Of a stretch of 9,522 nt of DNA, positions 1 through 5,860 are shown piece by piece. Made by a program: the position numbers and the translations under genes. The stretch is taken from positions 1 through 9,522 of the forward strand of contig JAODNB010000178.1 in NCBI GenBank assembly GCA_025464795.1. Direction: 5' to 3'. Position 1 is the stretch's first letter. Each line of letters begins with the position of its first letter. The stretch is from Frankiales bacterium (GTDB lineage Bacteria > Actinomycetota > Actinomycetes > Mycobacteriales > SCTD01). A model generated the notes under the pieces. The model was not told where the DNA came from. It saw nothing but the letters and a program-made list of their open reading frames with translations, and made no database searches.

Positions 1-369
1 GCGCCCGCCGGATCGACCGACCCGATCCTGGACGCGCTGCGGGCGATGGCCCGCAACCCGGCCCCAGTCGGCCGCAGCAACCGCGGCGTCGCCGGCTACC
101 GCGTACCAAAGCGAGTCCAACGCTTCCTGGAAGCCCGCGACCGGACGTGCGTGTTCCCGCACTGCACCCGACCGGCAGCGCAGACCGACAAGGACCATCG
201 AGACCCGTGGCCGGTCGGGCCGACGCATCCCGACAACCTGCAGTGCCTGTGCCGGCACCACCACCGCGCCAAACAAGCCGCCTTCACCGTCGAGAAGCTC
301 CCCAACGGCGACTACCAGTGGACCAGCCGAGGCGGCTGGACCTTCACCCGACAACCCAAGGGCTACTGA
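1..369 (+). CDS. HNH endonuclease domain protein, DUF222/13E12 type (5' end outside window)
   Basis: The reading frame is open from base 1 to a TGA at 367-369, giving the last 122 residues of a longer protein. An internal ATG at 46 is not the real start, because the frame continues upstream into the window edge. The visible part is a C-terminal HNH nuclease domain: a CVFPHC cysteine pair, then DKDHRDPW (the central His-Asp core), a GxTxxxNL-like stretch and CLCRHHHRAKQ, which supplies the second metal-binding pair and the final histidines. This order is typical of the HNH domain that follows a DUF222 region in actinobacterial proteins, including the 13E12 repeat family of mycobacteria; those proteins are usually 400-500 residues and often present in many copies. 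Their biological role is poorly known. The DUF222 part is not visible here, so the family assignment is inferred from the tail. A strong hairpin follows 32 bases after the stop. Confidence 0.85.
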   Translation, partial: APAGSTDPILDALRAMARNPAPVGRSNRGVAGYRVPKRVQRFLEARDRTCVFPHCTRPAAQTDKDHRDPWPVGPTHPDNLQCLCRHHHRAKQAAFTVEKLPNGDYQWTSRGGWTFTRQPKGY

Positions 370-401
370 CGCCCCGCCACCGCACAACCCAAAGCAAAGA
401 C

Positions 402-442
402 CCTGAGAACCCGGACAGGCAGCACCCCGTCCGGGACTCAGG
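402..442 (+). terminator. Stem-loop, probable terminator of the HNH gene
   Basis: CCTGAG at 402-407 pairs with CTCAGG at 437-442, and CCCGGAC at 410-416 pairs with GTCCGGG at 429-435. This makes a 13-bp stem interrupted by a small 2x1 internal loop, with a 12-base apical loop. It starts 32 bases after the HNH stop. There is no T-run after it, which is common for actinobacterial terminators. The pairing is directly visible; the terminator role is inferred from position and strength. Confidence 0.6.
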
Positions 443-836
443 CATGCCCAGGGTCCGGAGGCGAGCCGCGAGTTGACGAAAATGCAGGCTTTTTCCAGCG
501 CGCATGTGCGCCAGGCCTGAGCGACCTGACTCATCGCGTCAGGGATGCCGAGGGCGAGGACGACCTCCCGCCGGAGCATGTCCCCGTCGACGGAACGGAT
601 GCGGATGGCAGGTGCCACTCGAGAGCGTGAAGACCCTAGCCATCTCACGGCTGCCGATGCACCGTGTACGTATGCCGTCCGACCGTGACTTCAGGGTGCC
701 GCTGCAGCACTTGGAGGGGGAAGCGCGTGTGCCGCCAGAGGCGCAGGTGGAGATGACGGACGTGGCTGAGGTTCCTGCGCCTGACGCTCGCGGTGCGCAA
801 CCTGACCGAGACTGGTTCGCAGCAGGAGGCTAGGCG
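443..836. other. Intergenic region with no convincing gene
   Basis: This stretch lies between the HNH-gene hairpin and the terminator of the minus-strand sco/ddn operon. No tRNA, insertion sequence or recognisable protein was found. The longest plus-strand frame (504-833) has about 69% G/C at third codon positions in its later part, clearly lower than the real genes nearby. It has no good ribosome binding site and no recognisable domain. A short A/T-rich patch (TTTTT at 490-494) and a small GCGCA-TG-TGCGC palindrome at 500-511 are the only local structures I noticed. It may be a degraded remnant or plain intergenic DNA. Confidence 0.5.
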
Positions 837-890
837 CCGTTCTTCGTCGCCAGCGCCGACCTAGGTTGCAGGTGAGGCGACGAAGACCGG
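837..890 (-). terminator. Stem-loop straddling the ddn-like stop codon, probable operon terminator
   Basis: TCTTCGTCGCC at 841-851 is the exact reverse complement of GGCGACGAAGA at 876-886, giving an 11-bp perfect stem with a 24-base loop. After one mismatch (840/887) three further pairs extend it to 837/890. The TAG stop of the ddn-like gene (861-863) lies in the loop, within the palindrome ACCTAGGT at 859-866. One arm is therefore coding and the other is downstream. No T-run follows on the minus strand. Position at the end of the sco/ddn operon supports a terminator or an mRNA 3'-end stabiliser. Confidence 0.5.
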
Positions 891-1307
891 GATGAGCCGA
901 TCGGTGGCGACCTGGTAGTCGGCGTAGCTCGGGTAGGCAGCGACCGCCCGCTCCCACCAGGCGGCGCGCTCGTCGCCGTCGACCTCGCGTGCCACGAAGT
1001 CGGCCGGCTCCGGTCCGTCCTGGATCTCGAGGGCAGTCGGGTCGGCGCGCAGGTTGGCGGCCCAGGCCGGGTCCTGCGGATCTCCGCCCTTGGAGGCGAC
1101 GAGGGCGTAGGAGCCGTCGTGCTCGACGCGCATGAGAGCCAGCTTGCGGACCTTGCCGCTCTTCGCGCCGCGGGTCGTCACGATGATCACCGGCAGGCCG
1201 GTGTCCATCAACGTGTTCGCCTCCGCACCGCCGCTGGCCTCGTAGGCGGCCACCTGATCGCGGACCCAGTCCCAGGTGCTGGGCTCGTACTCGCCTGTCA
1301 CGGGCAT
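861..1307 (-). CDS. Deazaflavin (F420)-dependent nitroreductase family protein, Ddn-like
   Basis: The 148-residue protein matches the small Ddn/Rv3547-type fold, a split beta-barrel that binds F420H2 and reduces quinones, nitro compounds or other activated substrates. Visible family features are a hydrophobic strand ending in VTTRGAKSGKVRK (residues 43-55; the G-x-x-SG-x-x-R element near the cofactor), DGSYALVASKGG (64-75) and DPAWAANLRADP (79-90), corresponding to the usual SKGG-x(4)-P-x-W-x-x-N-L-x-A-x-P block. Family members are typically 130-180 residues, so this one looks complete. The ATG at 1307 was chosen because AGAGGAG lies about 7 bases upstream and homology begins just inside it; the open frame extends further upstream but overlaps scoB. 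It lies 28 bases after scoB on the same strand, so cotranscription is likely. The substrate is unknown. F420 rather than FMN as cofactor is inferred from the family and from the F420 genes in the same window. Confidence 0.88.
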   Translation of the reverse strand: MPVTGEYEPSTWDWVRDQVAAYEASGGAEANTLMDTGLPVIIVTTRGAKSGKVRKLALMRVEHDGSYALVASKGGDPQDPAWAANLRADPTALEIQDGPEPADFVAREVDGDERAAWWERAVAAYPSYADYQVATDRLIPVFVASPAT

Positions 1308-1335
1308 CGTTGCTCTCCTCTGGTCGGGTCTGGCC

Positions 1336-1974
1336 CTACCCCTCCAGAGCGACCGCGAACTCCGGCTCGGTGACCGCGCGCACCTCGTCGACCGTGACCC
1401 CTGGCGCCAGCTCGCGAAGGACGAGACCGGAGTCGGTGACGTCGAGGACAGCGAGGTCGGTGATGATGCGCTGGATGCAGCCGCGCCCGGTGTAGGGCAG
1501 CGTGCACTCACGCACGATCTTGGGCGACCCATCGCGAGCGGCGTGCTCCATCATCACGATGGTCCGCTTCGCTCCGTGGACGAGGTCCATCGCGCCGCCC
1601 ATCCCCTTGACCATCTTGCCGGGGATCATCCAGCTGGCGAGGTCGCCCCGCTCCGACACCTGCATGGCGCCGAGGATCGCGACGTCGATGTGGCCGCCGC
1701 GGATCATCCCGAAGGAGCTCGCGCTGTCGAAGTAGCTGCCGCCGTCGAGGAGCGTGACGGTCTCCTTGCCGGCGTTGATGAGGTCGGCGTCCACGTCCTC
1801 CTCAGTCGGGTACGGCCCGACGCCGAGGATCCCGTTCTCGGACTGCAGCACGACGAAGACGTCGGACGGCACGTAGTTCGGGACGAGGGTGGGCAGCCCG
1901 ATGCCGAGGTTGACGTACTGCCCGTCCTTCAGCTCCAGCGCCGCGCGCGCGGCCAGCTCCTGACGACTAAGCAC
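1336..1974 (-). CDS. scoB: 3-oxoacid (succinyl-CoA) CoA-transferase subunit B
   Basis: This 212-residue protein is the beta subunit of a family I CoA-transferase, which moves CoA between succinyl-CoA and a 3-oxoacid such as acetoacetate in the cytoplasm. The family signature LQSENGILG is at residues 43-51, and its Glu46 is the expected catalytic residue that forms the glutamyl-CoA intermediate. The N-terminal VNLGIGLPTLVPNY and the later GGHIDVAILGAMQV and GKMVKGMGGAMDL blocks are also typical. Length fits the usual 205-220 residues. The GTG start at 1974 overlaps the last 8 bases of scoA, and a GGAGGA lies 6 bases upstream inside scoA, so the two subunits should be translationally coupled for equal amounts. 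Acetoacetate is the likeliest substrate because the paired ScoA is SCOT-like; 3-oxoadipate or another oxoacid cannot be excluded. Confidence 0.93.
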   Translation of the reverse strand: MLSRQELAARAALELKDGQYVNLGIGLPTLVPNYVPSDVFVVLQSENGILGVGPYPTEEDVDADLINAGKETVTLLDGGSYFDSASSFGMIRGGHIDVAILGAMQVSERGDLASWMIPGKMVKGMGGAMDLVHGAKRTIVMMEHAARDGSPKIVRECTLPYTGRGCIQRIITDLAVLDVTDSGLVLRELAPGVTVDEVRAVTEPEFAVALEG

Positions 1975-2710
1975 GGACCGTCCTCCGCTCGATGCGCTTC
2001 TCAGCGGTCGCCAGCACGACGCGCTGCACGAAGATCCCCGGGGTGTGGACCAGCGCTGGGTCCAGCTGGCCGGGCTCGACGATCTCCTCGACCTCGGCGA
2101 TCGTGATCCGGCCCGCGGCCGCGCACAGCGGGTTGAAGTTCTGCGCGGACTTCTCGTAGACCAGGTTGCCGTGCCGATCGGCGAAGCGAGCGTGCACGAG
2201 CGCGAAGTCGCAGGTGATGGCGCGCTCCAGGACGTAGTCCCTGCCGTCGAAGGACCGCACCTCCTTCGCCTCGGACGCCAGCGCGACACTGCCGTCCGGG
2301 TGGTAGCGCTGCGGCAGTCCGCCGTCGGCGACCTGCGTCCCCACCCCGCCCGGCGTGTAGAAGGCGGGAATGCCCGCACCGCCGGCCCGGAGCCGCTCGG
2401 CGAGGGTTCCCTGAGGCACCAGCTCGACCTCGAGCTCACCGGTCAGGAACTGCCGCTCGAACTCCTTGTTCTCCCCGACGTAGGAGCCCGTGGTCTTCGA
2501 GATGCGCTTCGCCTTCAGCAACGAGCCCAGTCCCCACTCGTCGACCCCGCAGTTGTTGGACACCGTCCTGAGGTCGTCGACCCCGGTGGCGAGCAGAGCC
2601 TCGATGAGGGCCTGCGGGATCCCGCACAGGCCGAACCCTCCGACGGCCAGCGACGACCCACTGGGAATGTCCGCAACCGCTTCGGCGGCGCTCCCGACGA
2701 CCTTGTCCAC
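1967..2710 (-). CDS. scoA: 3-oxoacid (succinyl-CoA) CoA-transferase subunit A
   Basis: The 247-residue protein is the alpha subunit partnering ScoB. The family I CoA-transferase signature appears at residues 21-32, with GGFGLCGIP matching GGF-x3-G-x-P. Further SCOT-like blocks are SNNCGVDEWGLG, GSYVGENKEFERQ, LEVELVPQGTLAERLRAGG and IPAFYTPGGVGT. The protein ends with the conserved VHTPGIFVQRVV stretch. The heterotetramer would activate acetoacetate or a related oxoacid to its CoA ester so that it can be cleaved to acetyl-CoA. The start is a GTG at 2710, chosen because AGGAGG sits 4 bases upstream and the homology begins at once; no better in-frame start is close. It is the first gene of an operon with scoB and the ddn-like gene. 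It is a few residues longer than many homologues owing to its C-terminal ERRTVRA tail, which carries the overlap with scoB. Confidence 0.93.
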   Translation of the reverse strand: MDKVVGSAAEAVADIPSGSSLAVGGFGLCGIPQALIEALLATGVDDLRTVSNNCGVDEWGLGSLLKAKRISKTTGSYVGENKEFERQFLTGELEVELVPQGTLAERLRAGGAGIPAFYTPGGVGTQVADGGLPQRYHPDGSVALASEAKEVRSFDGRDYVLERAITCDFALVHARFADRHGNLVYEKSAQNFNPLCAAAGRITIAEVEEIVEPGQLDPALVHTPGIFVQRVVLATAEKRIERRTVRA

Positions 2711-2732
2711 TCATCCTCCTCTGACTCGCCAG

Positions 2733-2738
2733 AACGTA
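2733..2738 (-). promoter_or_regulatory. Candidate -10 element of the scoA-scoB-ddn operon
   Basis: On the minus strand this reads TACGTT, fitting the actinobacterial TAnnnT pattern. A start site about 7 bases downstream (near 2726) would leave a short leader of roughly 15 bases that contains the AGGAGG of scoA at 2720-2715. No good -35 element is visible. It shares the two bases 2737-2738 with the opposing candidate -10 of the glycosylase gene. Confidence 0.35.
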
Positions 2739-2742
2739 GCCT
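2737..2742 (+). promoter_or_regulatory. Candidate -10 element of the DNA glycosylase gene
   Basis: TAGCCT fits TAnnnT and lies 7 bases before the GTG at 2750, the spacing expected for a leaderless transcript that begins on its start codon. No Shine-Dalgarno sequence precedes this gene, which agrees with leaderless expression. No clear -35 is seen. Confidence 0.35.
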
Positions 2743-2749
2743 CTCGGTG

Positions 2750-3652
2750 GTGGAGACCGTCTGGCGCCCGACCCGACCGGTCGATGCGCGACGGACGCTC
2801 GCCAGCCTGGCACGTGGGCGCTACGACCCGACGCACCAAGCGCAGGCGGATGGCTCGTTGTGGCGAACGACCCTCACACCGGAGGGCGCCGCGAGCTACG
2901 CGATCAAGCAGCGGGGGCCTCAGGAGGTCCACTGCGAGGCCTGGGGCCCGGGAGCCCAGTGGGTCCTGACGGGGCTGCCGGACCTGCTGGGAGCCCGGGA
3001 CGACCTCGCGGGCTTCGAGCCGCGGCACCCCCTGCTGGAGCAGGCCCATCGTCGTCACCCCGGCCTCCGGATCCCCCGCACCAACAGGGTGTTCGAGCAG
3101 CTCGTCCCAGCGATCCTCGAGCAGAAGGTCACCGGGAGGGAGGCTCGGGCCGGCTTCCGGCGGCTCGTCCTGAAGTACGGCGACCCCGCCCCGGGCCCTG
3201 CCCCTGAGGGGATGCGGGTGCCCCCGTCCCCGGAGGTGTGGAGGCGCGTCCCGTCCTGGGAGTGGCACCGCGCCGCCGTCGACCCTCAGCGGGCTCGGAC
3301 GCTGCTCGGGGCGGCGAAGGTCGCGGAGCGGCTGGAAGAGGCCGTGACGATGGGTCCAGCGCAGGCCCTCGCCCGCCTGCGCTCCGTCCCGGGGGTGGGG
3401 GAGTGGACGGCTGCGGAGGTCGCGGTCCGCGCGCTCGGGAACGCCGATGCGCTGAGCGTCGGCGACTACCACCTGGCGAAGTTCGTGGGCTGGGCGCTCC
3501 TCGGCCGACCCGTCGATGACGCCGGGATGGTCGAGCTCCTCGAGCCATGGCGGCCGCATCGGGGGAGGGTGGTCCGGCTGATCGAGGTCAGCGGTGCGGT
3601 CATGCCCCGCTTCGGGCCCCGCCTGACGATCCAGGACCACCGGGCGATCTGA
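2750..3652 (+). CDS. AlkA-like DNA-3-methyladenine glycosylase (HhH-GPD superfamily)
   Basis: The 300-residue protein is a base-excision repair glycosylase that should flip out and remove alkylated purines such as 3-methyladenine. The helix-hairpin-helix is at about residues 210-229 (LRSVPGVGEWTAAEVAVRAL, with the PGVGEWTA hairpin). The Gly/Pro-rich loop is followed by SVGDYHLAK, where Asp239 occupies the position of the catalytic aspartate of AlkA. An upstream block, NRVFEQLVPAILEQKVT, resembles the HhH-GPD domain entry helix. The first 90 or so residues form a less conserved N-terminal domain. Two tandem GTG codons at 2747 and 2750 can start the protein; I chose 2750 because TAGCCT lies 7 bases ahead and there is no Shine-Dalgarno. 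The open frame upstream is antisense to scoA and is not coding. The gene is divergent from scoA and ends 3 bases from the convergent fbiB. It could equally be named an AlkA-family protein of unproven substrate range. Confidence 0.85.
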   Translation: METVWRPTRPVDARRTLASLARGRYDPTHQAQADGSLWRTTLTPEGAASYAIKQRGPQEVHCEAWGPGAQWVLTGLPDLLGARDDLAGFEPRHPLLEQAHRRHPGLRIPRTNRVFEQLVPAILEQKVTGREARAGFRRLVLKYGDPAPGPAPEGMRVPPSPEVWRRVPSWEWHRAAVDPQRARTLLGAAKVAERLEEAVTMGPAQALARLRSVPGVGEWTAAEVAVRALGNADALSVGDYHLAKFVGWALLGRPVDDAGMVELLEPWRPHRGRVVRLIEVSGAVMPRFGPRLTIQDHRAI

Positions 3653-3655
3653 GCC

Positions 3656-4936
3656 TCAGCGGACGACGACGTAGTCCTCGGGGTCCCGAGGTTCTCGGGC
3701 AGGCACCCGCGCGGCCGGCCTGCCGATCGCGATGACGCCGAGCGGCTCCCAGTCGACGTCCAGCACCTCGCGTACCACGTCCGGGCAGAACAGGGCACTG
3801 CTCACCCAGGCGCTGCCCAGGCCCTCGACCGCGAGCTGGACCAGGAAGTTCTCCACCCCCGCGCCGCCTGCGACCACGAACATCCGCTCCTCAGCAGCAG
3901 CCCGTCGGGCGTCCGGGTAGTCGTGCGCGCCGTCGCGCACGAGGCACGGCACGACCAGGTACGGCGCATGGCGCAGGACATCGCCACGCGTCAGCCTGCG
4001 CGCCACCTGCTCCTCGGAGAACCCGTCGGACCGCAGGTCCGCCGCCCAGGCAGCGGCCATGCGGTCGAGGAGCTCCTGGCGACGTTCCTCGACGAGCACG
4101 AAGCGCCACGGAGTCGTGTGGTGCGGAGCGGGTGCCGACAGACCCGCGACCACGGCACGGAGCACCGCGGCCCGGTCCACGGGGGCGTCGGTGAAAGCTC
4201 GCACAGTGCGACGGAGCGACAGCGTCTCGGCCTGCGCCTCGCGCGTGCCGAGCCGGAACATGTCCTCCTCGGAGGGCCGGGTCAGTGCGGTCGCAGGCCG
4301 TCCGTCGTCGTCGTACGACAACCCGCGTACGACGGCCGCCGCGACGCCGTCCGCCTTGCCCTTGACGAGCTCGGCGGCGCTGGCCAGCTCGTCGGCGACG
4401 GCGATCTCGGTCACCTCGAGCAGGTGTCCGTGACTGTCTCGGGTGCCGCGGCTGTCGCGGACCGGTGAGATGCCGGCGACCCCGATCGCCTGGTCGGTCT
4501 GTCCGACGCGCCAGGCCCGACCCATCGTGTCGCTGACCACGACCGCCAGCGTGACACCTGTCAGCTGGACGAGTCTCGTCCTCAGAGCCGCGGCCGAGGC
4601 ATCGGGATCCCTTGGGAGCAAGGCGATCTCGTCCCCACGGACGTTGCTCCCGTCAACCCCGGCGGCGGCCATCACCAAGCCGTGACGGGTCTCGGAGATC
4701 GTCGTCGTACCGCGCCGGGCAACCACCCGCACGGTCTCGGCAGCGACGGCTTCGAGCCGGGTCGCCTCGCGGTCCGGTCCGGCGGGGATGAGCTGTCCCT
4801 CAGCCTTGCTGATGACCTTGCTGGTGACCACCAGGACGTCGCCCTCCCGGTAGTCGAAGGCCGCTGCCAGCAGGGCAGCGAGGTCGTCACCAGGCCGGAT
4901 GTCCGGGAGTCCGAGGACCGGGTGGACCTCAAGCAC
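3656..4936 (-). CDS. fbiB: Bifunctional F420 biosynthesis protein FbiB (gamma-glutamyl ligase plus dehydro-F420-0 reductase)
   Basis: This 426-residue protein fuses two domains, as in mycobacterial FbiB. Residues 1 to about 245 are a CofE-type GTP-dependent ligase that adds L-glutamates to F420-0; typical blocks are DVLVVTSKVISKAEG, VVSDTMGRAWRVGQTD, AIGVAGISPVRD, HLLEVTEIAVADELASAAELV and the VVRGLSYDDDG linker. Residues from about 260 form an FMN-binding nitroreductase-like domain, beginning with LRRTVRAFTDAPVDR and including PAPHHTTPWRFVLVEE and GVENFLVQLAVEGLGSAWVSS. In mycobacteria this domain reduces dehydro-F420-0. Length is close to the family norm. The GTG at 4936 overlaps the last 8 bases of fbiA and has no clear Shine-Dalgarno, so translation probably depends on coupling to fbiA. 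It is the last gene of the transporter-fbiA-fbiB operon and ends 3 bases from the convergent glycosylase gene. Confidence 0.95.
   Translation of the reverse strand: MLEVHPVLGLPDIRPGDDLAALLAAAFDYREGDVLVVTSKVISKAEGQLIPAGPDREATRLEAVAAETVRVVARRGTTTISETRHGLVMAAAGVDGSNVRGDEIALLPRDPDASAAALRTRLVQLTGVTLAVVVSDTMGRAWRVGQTDQAIGVAGISPVRDSRGTRDSHGHLLEVTEIAVADELASAAELVKGKADGVAAAVVRGLSYDDDGRPATALTRPSEEDMFRLGTREAQAETLSLRRTVRAFTDAPVDRAAVLRAVVAGLSAPAPHHTTPWRFVLVEERRQELLDRMAAAWAADLRSDGFSEEQVARRLTRGDVLRHAPYLVVPCLVRDGAHDYPDARRAAAEERMFVVAGGAGVENFLVQLAVEGLGSAWVSSALFCPDVVREVLDVDWEPLGVIAIGRPAARVPAREPRDPEDYVVVR
3676..3691 (+). terminator. Small hairpin near the convergent gene ends
   Basis: CCTCGGG and CCCGAGG flank a GT, allowing a 6-bp stem with a 4-base loop. 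It is 23 bases past the glycosylase stop but lies inside the coding end of fbiB. It might help stop plus-strand transcription, but it is short and lacks a T-run, so it could be chance in G+C-rich coding DNA. Confidence 0.2.
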
Positions 4937-5855
4937 CGGCGAGGTCCAGCGCGGCGCGGGCCATCTCCGCGGTCGCCTCGATGTCTGTCATGTAGAGCGG
5001 CACGGCCCGCACCTCCACGCCGGGCACGACCGCACCGGCATCTGCTGTGTCGACGAGCCAGCCGTCGAGGAGGTCGCCGTAGTGACGACCGACCGCCTCC
5101 GCTGAGGTCTCCACCCCGATGGCGGTGAGGCAGGCGTCCGCCATCCCCCGCACGGGAGATCCGCCGATGATGGGGCTCAGACCGACGACCCGCTTGGCCT
5201 TCAGCGCCTCCCGCACACCCTCGACCTGCAGGATCGTCCCGATGCTGACGACCGGGTTCGACGGCGGGAGCAGGACGACGTCGGCGCGCTCGATCGCCTC
5301 CAGGACGCCCGGTGCGGGCAGCAGGTCGTTGTGGTGGACCAGGGTGATGGACTCGGCCGGCAAGGAGGCGCGGTGCTTGATCCACCACTCCTGGAAGTGC
5401 ATGGCGCGGCGGGAGCCGCCCTCGTTGACCGTCACGTGGGTCTCGGCCTGGACGTCGCTCATCGGGAGCAGCGTCGCCCCCGGCTGCCAGCGCTCGCACA
5501 GCACCTGCGTCACCTCGGTCAGGGTCTTGCCCCCGAGCATCAGCTGGGTGCGACGCAGGTGGGTGGCCAGGTCTCGGTCGCCGAGCCCGAACCACGCGGT
5601 CGGGGAGCCGTAGGCCGCGAGCTCCTCCTTGGCCTGCCAGCTCTCGTCCTGGCGACCCCACCCGCGCTCGGTGTCGATGCCACCGCCGAGGGTGTACATC
5701 ACCGTGTCGAGGTCTGGGCAGATCCGCAGCCCGTAAAGGGTGGTGTCGTCCCCGGTGTTCACGACGACCGTCAGGTGGGCAGCGGGCTCGGCGTGCTGCA
5801 CCCCCTGGAGGAAGCGAGCCCCGCCGATACCGCCCGCAAGGGCAACGATGCGCAT
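4929..5855 (-). CDS. fbiA: F420 biosynthesis transferase FbiA (2-phospho-L-lactate transferase/CofD family)
   Basis: The 308-residue protein transfers the phospho-three-carbon unit from a guanylylated donor (EPPG made by FbiD in mycobacteria, lactyl-PPG in archaea) to the deazaflavin Fo, giving dehydro-F420-0 or F420-0. CofD-family hallmarks are the N-terminal VALAGGIGGARFLQG (residues 4-18), VNTGDDTTLYGLRICPDLDT with the metal-binding aspartates, the VTVNEGGSRRAMHFQEWW block, LPPSNPVVSIGTIL and LSPIIGGSPVRGMAD. Length fits the family (about 310-330). The ATG at 5855 was chosen because the GGIGGA motif begins seven residues later. The open frame upstream runs antisense-like through the transporter gene in another frame and is not coding. 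The gene starts 5 bases after the transporter stop, with only a weak GAGG close to the ATG, and overlaps fbiB by 8 bases, so all three should be made from one transcript. Confidence 0.95.
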   Translation of the reverse strand: MRIVALAGGIGGARFLQGVQHAEPAAHLTVVVNTGDDTTLYGLRICPDLDTVMYTLGGGIDTERGWGRQDESWQAKEELAAYGSPTAWFGLGDRDLATHLRRTQLMLGGKTLTEVTQVLCERWQPGATLLPMSDVQAETHVTVNEGGSRRAMHFQEWWIKHRASLPAESITLVHHNDLLPAPGVLEAIERADVVLLPPSNPVVSIGTILQVEGVREALKAKRVVGLSPIIGGSPVRGMADACLTAIGVETSAEAVGRHYGDLLDGWLVDTADAGAVVPGVEVRAVPLYMTDIEATAEMARAALDLAGA

Positions 5856-5860
5856 GCGCC

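Noticed and set aside
473..500. TTGACG at 473-478 as a possible -35 element in the intergenic region
   Set aside because: No TAnnnT element occurs at a suitable distance downstream, and no gene follows on that strand.
504..833. Open plus-strand frame of 109 residues in the intergenic region
   Set aside because: Third-position G+C is only about 69% in the part checked, there is no good ribosome binding site, and no recognisable domain is seen. It may be a remnant, but it cannot be supported as a gene.
2045..2749. Upstream extension of the glycosylase frame, antisense to scoA
   Set aside because: scoA is an unmistakable CoA-transferase subunit on the other strand. The extension has no similarity to glycosylase N-termini and is a by-product of high G+C bias.
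3656..4936. Fusion of a ligase and a nitroreductase domain in one protein as a novelty
   Set aside because: This is the normal domain layout of actinobacterial FbiB, not a new fusion. The same applies to the CofG-CofH fusion in FbiC.
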